DNA of 7,033 nucleotides. Origin: Candidatus Zixiibacteriota bacterium. GTDB taxonomy: Bacteria > Zixibacteria > MSB-5A5 > CAIYYT01. Where the stretch lies: positions 1-7,033 of the forward strand of contig JAGLUH010000374.1 in the NCBI GenBank assembly GCA_023134875.1, in the 5' to 3' direction. Position 1 is the stretch's first letter; the number at the start of each line of letters is the position of its first letter. The position numbers and the translations under genes were made by a program. The notes beneath the pieces are model-generated. The model searched no databases and was not told the origin of the DNA. It saw only the letters and a list, made by a program, of their open reading frames with translations. This document shows, piece by piece, positions 1-4,959 of this stretch.

Positions 1-1323
1 ATCATTCTTCGTCCAGCCGATAGTCAGGCTGGTAGTGTCCTGGTTCACGATAAAGAGTGATACCGCTGCAGGCGCCTGGTTGACCTCGGTGGTCGTAACC
101 GTCACATTGCTTTTAGAGGACAGACCGGAATGATCCAGCGTGTAGATGACATAGTAGTAACTGGTCGCCGGCTCAAGATCGGTATCCCTGAAGTCGGTGT
201 TGCCGGCGACATTCTCATTCTTAAGTAATATCCCCGTAGTATCGACAGCAGGAGAATCACCCCGAAAAAGAAGGTAGCCGGCGAAATCACTTTCGTTGCA
301 GCGAGTCCAGACCAGTTCGATTTCACTCTCCGAGAGAACATAAGCTGACAGAATTGAAGCTGCGGGCGGATTGGCGATATTCAGGAAAGTGCTGCTGCTC
401 TTGCTGTCCGCCTGATTGCCGGCGGCATCAGTGAAGTATCCGCCAACCAGCCCATCGATCAAATCCACCGCGCCGGGAATAACCCAGTCAAGTTCATAGA
501 CGCCATCAGCGGCCAGTGCATCTCCGGAGGAGCCATCATCATAGAGCGTCAGCGTGCCGACCACAGGAACTTCCACCGCTGCCATGCCCTCCGGCTCACC
601 GGCATAGAGGGCGAAATGCAGTAGATCACCGGCATCGAGGACTGCGCCGCCGGAACTCTCGGTTACCGAATCAATAGCCGCCCTGGTATCGAGGATAATC
701 TCGTCCTTGACGAAATATCTGGTTTCGTTACCCTCGTAGTCGCGGAATTTGGCATAAACCCACTTGACACCATCTCCCGACTCCAGTTCCCAACTTTGTT
801 CTGCGGCGAAACTAAGCCAGTTTGCGCCGGTAAAGAGAGAATCGTTAGAGAGCATCATATAACGGCTGCCGCCCAGGTCGGCGGTGCTGACAGTAACGCT
901 GGTTTGTGACGTATACTTGCTGCCATTTGCAATCGTGATCGAGTACAACGACGGCGTTGCCGAAACCGATGCTGATAGTTTGCCCAATAGGCCGTCATTG
1001 CTCAAAGCGGCGACCTGGTAGATGTAACGAACCGAATTCCTGACACTGCTGTCGAGATAAGTCATCGCGGCGGTGGAATCGACAATCTCCGGCGCTACAT
1101 TGGCGGTATCCCCGCGATAGATAAAGAACAGCTTGACCAGCGCCGGGTTGGATACCGTCCAGCTCAACTCCACCTCGCCATCACCGACTCTCGTCTCAAT
1201 GTTGCGGGGAATCTCCGGAGTGCCCTCGATCTCTTCGATCTGCACCGGTTTTTCAATATCGTGAGAACAACCGGCGGCAAACAACAACATCGCCAGACAA
1301 CCGATAATTGATCCTGTTCTCAT
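1..1323 (-). CDS. Multi-domain FN3 surface lipoprotein, C-terminus cut off by window edge
   Basis: An open frame of 441 codons runs from ATG 1323-1321 to the left edge with no stop, so the gene is partial. The N-terminus (MRTGSIIGCLAMLLFAAGCS) is a short lipoprotein signal with a lipobox-like FAAGC; Cys19 would be lipidated. Position -3 is Ala rather than the usual Leu. After a short acidic linker come a fibronectin type III domain (about 37-124), an Ig-like domain (about 126-212) with the pattern YMMLSND...W...GDGVKWVYAKFRD..GN, a second Ig/macroglobulin-like domain (about 215-315) with LTLYDDGSSGD and ADGVYEL, a second FN3 domain (about 319-412) and the start of a third (416 onward). No catalytic motif is visible, so binding, scaffolding or adhesion at the cell surface is inferred. 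The ATG overlaps the upstream gene's TAA by one base (TAATG), which implies translational coupling. Domain calls are from pattern recognition; the coding call itself is firm. Confidence 0.9.
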   Translation of the reverse strand, partial: MRTGSIIGCLAMLLFAAGCSHDIEKPVQIEEIEGTPEIPRNIETRVGDGEVELSWTVSNPALVKLFFIYRGDTANVAPEIVDSTAAMTYLDSSVRNSVRYIYQVAALSNDGLLGKLSASVSATPSLYSITIANGSKYTSQTSVTVSTADLGGSRYMMLSNDSLFTGANWLSFAAEQSWELESGDGVKWVYAKFRDYEGNETRYFVKDEIILDTRAAIDSVTESSGGAVLDAGDLLHFALYAGEPEGMAAVEVPVVGTLTLYDDGSSGDALAADGVYELDWVIPGAVDLIDGLVGGYFTDAAGNQADSKSSSTFLNIANPPAASILSAYVLSESEIELVWTRCNESDFAGYLLFRGDSPAVDTTGILLKNENVAGNTDFRDTDLEPATSYYYVIYTLDHSGLSSKSNVTVTTTEVNQAPAAVSLFIVNQDTTSLTIGWTKND

Positions 1324-2069
1324 TAGAATTCGATCACCCCTACCAGTTTCACGCCTTCCGGAGCAAACTGCGGCTGCAAACCAAGGCTGGCGCCGGAAAT
1401 CTTGACAGTAAAATCGGGAAAGAAAAGAATCGCATCAAGGAAATTATAGAGCCAGACGCCCGCCAGAATGCTCACACCGATCTTACGCGCTTCGCCGGCA
1501 TCATAGGCTGCTTTCTGCGCTTCGTACAGCTCATCCAGCATCGCTTCCCGTTTCGAGACTTCCCTGGTATTTTCAAACCTCTCCTTGAGCTCGTTATACT
1601 CATCGCGCTTGTCATCATAACGCAGGTGCAGAATCCCTGCCGTGGCGCCGGCGGCAATCGTCGCTACCGTGAGAAACACCCCTTTGGTCCTGGAACCGGA
1701 ATACGTCTGGCCCCAGCCGGGAATGAGAAGCGAGCGCATACCCGCCTTAAACCTGGTCTTTGGTACTAGTTCGATATCGATAGTGGTCAGATCGCTGCCC
1801 GACAGCAGGACGCTGGAGTGGTAGGTCTCGTAACCATGATGATGAGCGGTGATTTCATAATAACCGCGCAGGTTTTGGATAAAGGTTGTCGGCGTCACGC
1901 CGGCGACAGTCAAATCGCCGGAAAGGATCACAGTACAACCGATTGGATTGGAACGTATCGTAACCACCGTGCCGTTGTCCGTCTGGGCTGACGAAGAGGA
2001 GGCCACAAACAACAGAACCACCAGCAACGCCGCAACCCTTTTACCGATAGAGATTTCCACCTTTTTCAT
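1323..2069 (-). CDS. PEGA-domain / DUF5683 envelope protein
   Basis: This 248-residue protein starts with a Sec signal peptide (1-29; basic KKVEISIGKR, hydrophobic core, SSSSAQ cleavage region). Residues 35-103 look like a PEGA domain, a small surface-layer-type beta domain: VTIRSNPIGCTVILSG, GVTPTTF, then YYEITAHHHGYETY. Residues 109-220 match DUF5683: the signature SLLIPGWGQTYSGSRTKG (113-130), a hydrophobic helix (131-149), a charged coiled-coil-like stretch (150-192), and a second membrane helix ending WLYNFLDAILFF (206-217). The last 30 residues are beta-like. The family is common in FCB bacteria and has no firm biochemical role; an envelope or secretion-linked role is inferred. The start is the only ATG that gives a signal peptide, but the ribosome binding site is weak (GAAAAGA 14 nt upstream). 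It lies 77 bp after the sugar transferase and overlaps the lipoprotein gene by one base. Confidence 0.88.
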   Translation of the reverse strand: MKKVEISIGKRVAALLVVLLFVASSSSAQTDNGTVVTIRSNPIGCTVILSGDLTVAGVTPTTFIQNLRGYYEITAHHHGYETYHSSVLLSGSDLTTIDIELVPKTRFKAGMRSLLIPGWGQTYSGSRTKGVFLTVATIAAGATAGILHLRYDDKRDEYNELKERFENTREVSKREAMLDELYEAQKAAYDAGEARKIGVSILAGVWLYNFLDAILFFPDFTVKISGASLGLQPQFAPEGVKLVGVIEF

Positions 2070-2091
2070 ATCGGTAAAATATATCTTTTCA

Positions 2092-2114
2092 CAAATAGCT
2101 TCGCAAGCTTTTTG
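2092..2114 (-). promoter_or_regulatory. Hairpin in the leader of the PEGA/DUF5683 gene
   Basis: This 23-nt imperfect palindrome has nine base pairs, one T-T mismatch (A-A on the minus strand) and a 3-nt loop. The inner stem on the minus strand is AGCTT-GCG-AAGCT. It ends 22 nt before the ATG at 2069, inside the 77-bp gap after the sugar transferase. The minus strand has ATTTGTG after the inner stem rather than a T run, so it is not a standard intrinsic terminator. It could be an mRNA-processing or translation-control hairpin. Confidence 0.4.
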
Positions 2115-2146
2115 GAGAAAAACTGAGGGGAAAAGGAGGTAATTGG

Positions 2147-3076
2147 TTAAATGCCCCGAAAACCAAGGATCACACCCACCGTCCTAATCATTATCAGCAG
2201 GTCGCGCTTGATGCCGAAACTCATGATGTACGTAAGATCGCAGCCCACTTTTTTCTTCACATCGTCAACTGAACTGTCGTAGCCGTTCTCCACCTGCGCC
2301 AATCCAGTTATCCCCGGCTTGACTTCAAGGCGACGGGTATAATCCTTAATTTGCTGCGCCAGCTTGCAAACAAAGAAGGGGCGTTCCGGACGCGGACCGA
2401 CAATCGACATCTCACACTTGAGGACATTAAACAACTGCGGCAGTTCATCCAGTCTTGTCTTGCGCAGCAACTGGCCAACCTTGGTGACTCGCGGATCGTT
2501 TTTCGTCGCCCAGATAGGCCCGCATCGTTTCTCGGCGTCAATCACCATAGTGCGGAACTTGTAAACCGTAAACGGCTTCCCATACAGATTCTCGCGACGG
2601 CGGTCACCATTGCGGCAGGAATCAAGAAAGCTGTCGCCGTTCTGGCGTCTCTGCCGTCGCCGTCGGTTGACACCCACGCGCTGCTGGGCGAAGAACACCG
2701 GCCCGGTAGAGTCAAGCTTTATCGCCAGACCAATGAGAAAGAAAAGAGGCAAGCTGATAGCCAGTAATACTACCGCGCAAAACCAGTTGAAAACAAACCG
2801 TAACCGCTCAGCGAAATCGATCCCTTTCACTTTCGCTGCCAACGAAACAGGTAAAAGCGTCCGCACCACCAAAAGTGCAAGCAGCAGATTCGCCAGCAGA
2901 TACTCACCCATCAGTACCTTTATGCGTCGCGCCGTGCCCACCACACCTGGCCGCAGGACCGATAACAGCCGACAATTCCGCCACGGGCGCCGATAGGCTA
3001 TGCGGGCACTGTAGCTCGCGATATGGGACGGTTTCAGGCGTTTGCCAGCGACATTTTGTCGCCTAATATATGGCAT
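2147..3076 (-). CDS. Bacterial sugar transferase (undecaprenyl-phosphate glycosyl-1-phosphate transferase)
   Basis: This 309-residue protein is a polyprenyl-phosphate glycosyl-1-phosphate transferase (PF02397), which moves a sugar-1-phosphate from a nucleotide sugar to undecaprenyl phosphate at the inner membrane to begin glycan assembly. The catalytic domain begins with a Pro-kinked hydrophobic helix (about 94-120, ISLPLFFL), then [18 protein letters not shown] (120-137), KFRTM (173-177), [15 protein letters not shown] with the Asp210-Glu211 pair equivalent to the PglC catalytic dyad, IVGPRPE (225-231) and [10 protein letters not shown] (253-262). Two oddities stand out. A basic 55-residue N-terminus plus one extra hydrophobic segment (57-81) replaces the usual four-helix module of large members. 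An Arg-rich insert of about 28 residues (138-165) sits between QRVGVN and [12 protein letters not shown]. The start is supported by AAGGAG 8 nt upstream. It is first in a probable operon with the two genes downstream. The sugar substrate cannot be told. Confidence 0.93.
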   Translation of the reverse strand: MPYIRRQNVAGKRLKPSHIASYSARIAYRRPWRNCRLLSVLRPGVVGTARRIKVLMGEYLLANLLLALLVVRTLLPVSLAAKVKGIDFAERLRFVFNWFCAVVLLAISLPLFFLIGLAIKLDSTGPVFFAQQRVGVNRRRRQRRQNGDSFLDSCRNGDRRRENLYGKPFTVYKFRTMVIDAEKRCGPIWATKNDPRVTKVGQLLRKTRLDELPQLFNVLKCEMSIVGPRPERPFFVCKLAQQIKDYTRRLEVKPGITGLAQVENGYDSSVDDVKKKVGCDLTYIMSFGIKRDLLIMIRTVGVILGFRGI

Positions 3077-3084
3077 TTTTTCTG

Positions 3085-3090
3085 CTCCTT
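3085..3090 (-). promoter_or_regulatory. Strong ribosome binding site of the sugar transferase
   Basis: AAGGAG on the minus strand is 8 nt before the ATG at 3076. It fixes the start and shows that this organism uses canonical Shine-Dalgarno pairing. Confidence 0.8.
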
Positions 3091-3124
3091 AAGGATCTTG
3101 GCCATCAAGAAGAGAACAATTAGG

Positions 3125-3151
3125 TATCTAGTCCAGCAAAACCGCTGCCAA
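3125..3151 (-). promoter_or_regulatory. Weak candidate promoter for the sugar transferase operon
   Basis: On the minus strand TTGGCA (3151-3146) and TAGATA (3130-3125) are separated by 15 nt, shorter than the usual 17. This would give a leader of about 40 nt before the ATG at 3076. It is the best sigma-70-like pair I found in the gap, but it could be chance. Confidence 0.22.
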
Positions 3152-3223
3152 TATCAGTAAGTTCAATTCGTAAAAATTTTCGCTAAGTCATTGACAATTA
3201 TCCTGTTTCTTATTATTCGCAGA

Positions 3224-3237
3224 CATAAGAGCTTATG
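3224..3237. repeat. Interrupted palindrome CATAAG-AG-CTTATG
   Basis: Perfect 6-bp inverted repeat with a 2-bp spacer, about 150 bp upstream of the sugar transferase start. The size and symmetry suit a dimeric regulator site, but nothing else in the window shares the motif, so the role is open. Confidence 0.35.
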
Positions 3238-3265
3238 GTGATTGTTTGGTGTTATACGTTAGCTG

Positions 3266-3317
3266 GAAGTGTCAGAACCTTAAGTAACACTTCAAGAAAC
3301 TTCTACTTAGTTTGAAG
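3266..3317. repeat. Two overlapping, mutually exclusive inverted repeats
   Basis: Arm A GAAGTGT (3266-3272) is a perfect inverted repeat of arm B ACACTTC (3287-3293). The overlapping CTTCAA (3290-3295) is a perfect inverted repeat of arm C TTGAAG (3312-3317). Arm B can therefore pair with A or with C but not both. Both stems are short with 14-16 nt loops and no T run follows, so the thermodynamic case is weak. Confidence 0.3.
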
Positions 3318-3373
3318 AAATGTGGGTCATATAAAGTGCAGTGAATTGCATACTGTGCAGAATGTGTCTAATG

Positions 3374-3397
3374 CCACCTGCCTATCGAGCCAGGCGG
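3374..3397 (-). terminator. Possible stem-loop at the end of the PorV/PorQ-like gene
   Basis: Minus-strand arms CCGCCTG (3397-3391) and CAGGTGG (3380-3374) pair over 7 bp with one G-T wobble and a 10-nt loop that contains the TAG stop. There is no T run afterwards, so a Rho-independent terminator is doubtful. It may be a 3'-end stabilising hairpin. Confidence 0.25.
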
Positions 3398-4299
3398 AAT
3401 GATAGGGTGATTTGATGCGTGCCGCCAAGCTCACCGGTTGGACGATAGGAATAATCCAGCATCAGCGGTTGCCAATTGAGGCCGAAACCAAGACTGAGGC
3501 CATCGGCGCTTCCCCTTACCCCTTGTAACAGGTGACGATAACCGACGCGGAAGATCATGCTATGTGAGTATTTGTATTCCACGCCGCCCGCCAGCCTGCT
3601 GGTGCCGCTGTTTTCCCGCGTTGCCGCCAGCGAAATAGAGGAACCACCAACTGGATTGCGATAGACCAGGCCGATACGCAATGTTGTCGGCAGGGGCATC
3701 TTGTCGGCGATATAGGTCAGGCTACCGCCCATATTGGCATATTGCGCGCCGATACTGACGCGGTCGAAATCAGCCTGCATGCCGATATCGAAAGTCACCG
3801 TGCTGGCGGAATACTCACCGAGATGTTCGAATATCGGCTTGACAGCCACACCCAGCGCCAATCGTTGGGATAAAGCATGTGAGAACCCGAACGTCAAAAC
3901 AGTTGAAGAGGCGGAGATATTGCCGGTCGAATTGCCGGAGGCGTCGTAACCGGCGATATCGCCATAGCCAAGGTAGGTCGCCGCAAAACCGAATCCGGAA
4001 GCGTTACCTACCGGCAACGCTAAGCTGACATTTTCCAGTCTCAGGCCGTGATAAAGCTCGCTGTGCGACAGGGCGAATTCAGCGTTTTCTTTCCGCCCGA
4101 TTCCTGCCGGATTGTAATACAGCCCCCCTACCCCGTTTGCTGACGCCACTAAGGCACCGCCCAGCGCGGAACCACGCGAATAGACCGGTATCTTCAGGAA
4201 TTCGCCGCTCGTCGTACCACTGGCGGCGAGTACGTTGCCTGTACAGAGTGCCAAGAGTATTACTACTGCAGTGTTTCTGCGCCAGAGACTACTAAGCAT
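3382..4299 (-). CDS. PorV/PorQ family (UPF0164) outer-membrane beta-barrel protein
   Basis: From ATG 4299 this is 305 residues: a signal peptide (1-26; LWRR, then AVVILLALCTGNVLA) followed by a FadL-like beta-barrel. Family hallmarks are SGEFLKIPVYSRGSALGGA (31-49), where the start of the mature chain meets the barrel plug, ANGVGGLYYNPAGIG (54-68) with the conserved NPAG turn, and SHSELYHGLRLENVSLALP. After that come alternating Gly/aromatic strands to a terminal HQITLSFRL. PorV-type proteins act in the outer membrane, in some bacteria with type IX secretion, but no other type IX gene is visible here. The frame is open upstream to a GTG at 4326 and beyond. I prefer 4299 because AAGG lies 6 nt before it, and because the signal peptide then begins correctly instead of after nine extra Arg-rich residues. 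It appears monocistronic between two long gaps. Confidence 0.9.
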   Translation of the reverse strand: MLSSLWRRNTAVVILLALCTGNVLAASGTTSGEFLKIPVYSRGSALGGALVASANGVGGLYYNPAGIGRKENAEFALSHSELYHGLRLENVSLALPVGNASGFGFAATYLGYGDIAGYDASGNSTGNISASSTVLTFGFSHALSQRLALGVAVKPIFEHLGEYSASTVTFDIGMQADFDRVSIGAQYANMGGSLTYIADKMPLPTTLRIGLVYRNPVGGSSISLAATRENSGTSRLAGGVEYKYSHSMIFRVGYRHLLQGVRGSADGLSLGFGLNWQPLMLDYSYRPTGELGGTHQITLSFRLAR

Positions 4300-4305
4300 G
4301 TTAAA

Positions 4306-4309
4306 CCTT
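4306..4309 (-). promoter_or_regulatory. Ribosome binding site that decides the PorV/PorQ-like start
   Basis: AAGG on the minus strand is 6 nt before ATG 4299. The alternative GTG at 4326 directly abuts its own AAGG (GCAAGGGTG), which leaves no spacer, so 4299 is the better start. Confidence 0.5.
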
Positions 4310-4341
4310 GTTCTGATTCTGCGCACCCTTGCGCTTACAGA

Positions 4342-4347
4342 AGTATA
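4342..4347 (-). promoter_or_regulatory. Candidate -10 element (TATACT) upstream of the PorV/PorQ-like gene
   Basis: TATACT matches the sigma-70 -10 consensus at five of six bases, about 43 bp before ATG 4299. No good -35 is found at 16-18 bp; TTGTAA lies 20 bp away. Initiation here would leave the GTG at 4326 almost at the transcript start, which agrees with the choice of 4299. Confidence 0.2.
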
Positions 4348-4528
4348 TGTGGCAAGGAATATGCCGATTACAATTAGCCCGACAAGAAGTTTTTTATCTT
4401 TTTCATGAGTAGTATCATTGGTGTTAACTGGTTGTTGTTCAGCGGATTCGAGGGCAGCTAAGTTTTGTTTTCCAAGTCAAATACGAAGTAATCAATTGAC
4501 TGATACTGGTCGTCGGTGAGAGCGAATG

Positions 4529-4543
4529 GTTCAACGGTTGAAC
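4529..4543. repeat. Perfect 15-bp palindrome GTTCAAC-G-GTTGAAC
   Basis: Two 7-bp arms are exact inverted repeats around a single central base. The site lies about 230 bp upstream of the PorV/PorQ-like start, within the coding-remnant region. A one-base centre is too tight for an RNA hairpin loop but typical of a dimeric regulator site on DNA. No second copy is seen in the window. Confidence 0.4.
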
Positions 4544-4767
4544 AGACTTTAAGCCAAAAAACCTGCCGCAAGATGCAACATACTAATTGCCAATCTCTTG
4601 CAGCAACCAGCGATCATCTGAACATCCTGCTCAATTCGCAGCCAATCCGGCATTACTTCAGCAACCCAGGTATGGTGTCGATCCCACATTTATCGCCACC
4701 CTCCCACATAACCCCCTGCAGGATTTAGCGAAAACCGCTTGTGCGAGAACTGAACAATCGCCAACTG

Positions 4768-4908
4768 TTAGTGTTTACACTCTTCGGCAGCGTCAGGAGC
4801 CCCTTCTCCATAGAAGAAGTATGGTTTAGGTGGATCAGAGAAGCCTTGCCAAGGGTATTCTAATGTCAGACAGTCAAGGAGCATTCGGTCCTGCCCGTTA
4901 ATTGACAT
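4768..4908 (-). CDS. Possible 46-residue small protein or gene fragment after the HAD gene
   Basis: A minus-strand frame from ATG 4908 to TAA 4768 encodes 46 residues with protein-like composition: MSINGQDRMLLDCLTLEYPW, then QGFSDPPKPYFFYGEGAPDA and AEECKH. The same frame is open without a stop all the way back to the HAD TAG, 63 sense codons in total, so it could be a former C-terminal extension of the HAD gene. No Shine-Dalgarno sequence precedes the ATG, and the upstream codons give low-complexity, non-protein-like residues. After the TAA the frame continues with 25 more plausible codons and another stop. I do not recognise it. It may be a genuine small protein, a relic or part of a dispersed repeat; the coding call is tentative. 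Confidence 0.3.
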   Translation of the reverse strand: MSINGQDRMLLDCLTLEYPWQGFSDPPKPYFFYGEGAPDAAEECKH

Positions 4909-4920
4909 ACTATACAACGG

Positions 4921-4948
4921 CCCACGGCTGCTGGGGCTTCCAGCGGGC
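4921..4948 (-). terminator. Weak stem-loop just after the HAD gene
   Basis: Inner arms GCTGG (minus 4944-4940) and CCAGC (minus 4934-4930) form 5 bp with a 5-nt loop. Outer CCC and GGG can add pairs across an internal loop. It begins 11 nt after the HAD stop. No T run follows, so intrinsic termination is uncertain. Confidence 0.25.
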
Positions 4949-4959
4949 TTGTTGGATGC

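Larger units (their letters stand above)
3077..3381. other. 305-bp intergenic region, no gene
   Basis: Neither strand has a convincing ORF; the longest minus-strand candidate from an ATG that I noticed is a 14-codon frame without a ribosome binding site. The region is visibly richer in A and T than the flanking genes. It holds the sugar transferase ribosome binding site, a weak candidate promoter, a 14-bp interrupted palindrome (3224-3237), a pair of overlapping inverted repeats (3266-3317) and a stem-loop at the end of the upstream barrel gene. This fits a boundary between transcription units. Confidence 0.6.
4300..4689 (-). pseudogene. Frame-broken coding remnant of unknown identity
   Basis: A 46-codon ORF starts at ATG 4689 (GGAGG 10 nt upstream) and ends at TAA 4549. 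Its sequence (MWDRHHTWVAEVMPDWLRIE then QDVQMIAGCCKRLAISML) looks like protein. At a run of six T on the minus strand, a +1 shift joins it to an open frame ending at 4458 (CSTVEPFALTDDQYQS then IDYFVFDLENKT). At the next A-rich run (AAAACAAAAC), a -1 shift returns to the first frame, giving an acidic linker, a membrane helix (LLVGLIVIGIFLATYTSV) and a basic tail that stays open into the barrel gene. A different one-base shift would instead turn the last part into a signal peptide beginning MKKIKNFLSG at 4407. I do not recognise a family. Decay is inferred; assembly indels at homopolymers or chance are alternatives. Confidence 0.35.
4300..4959. other. 660-bp region without an intact gene
   Basis: This is the longest stretch without a full gene and seems to separate two blocks. 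The minus strand carries protein-like fragments at 4768-4908, 4549-4689, 4458-4613 and 4300-4457, none of which forms a complete known protein. Two plus-strand open frames (4516-4728 and 4587-4829) overlap these and I judge them shadows. A perfect 15-bp palindrome lies at 4529-4543 and a stem-loop at 4921-4948 just after the HAD gene. The fragment pattern suggests gene decay or a transposable or dispersed element, but no transposase motif or terminal repeat is seen. Confidence 0.55.

Noticed and set aside
1308..1769. Plus-strand frame of 153 codons
   Set aside because: It lies fully opposite the PEGA/DUF5683 gene, whose domains and signal peptide are clear; the plus-strand product has no recognisable motif.
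2351..2996. Plus-strand frames of up to 138 codons
   Set aside because: They are antisense to the sugar transferase, whose catalytic motifs prove the minus-strand frame.
3191..3216. Plus-strand TTGACA followed by TATTAT, promoter-like
   Set aside because: The spacer is only 14 bp and no plus-strand gene lies downstream.
3241..3272. GTTATACGTTAGCTG, which recalls integron attC sites
   Set aside because: It does not fit the GTTRRRY / RYYYAAC consensus, no paired site forms a typical attC fold, and no integrase or cassette structure is present.
4299..4326. GTG 4326 as the start of the PorV/PorQ-like gene
   Set aside because: The AAGG touches the GTG with no spacer, and the added Arg-rich residues would precede an already complete signal peptide.
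4516..4829. Two plus-strand frames of 70 and 80 codons in the gap
   Set aside because: They overlap each other in different frames and lie opposite minus-strand fragments that look more like protein. Neither shows a good ribosome binding site, and the longer one would need a TTG start.
4300..4959. Insertion sequence or miniature transposon in the gap
   Set aside because: I found no terminal inverted repeats, target duplication or transposase motifs. A dispersed repeat remains possible but needs the rest of the genome.
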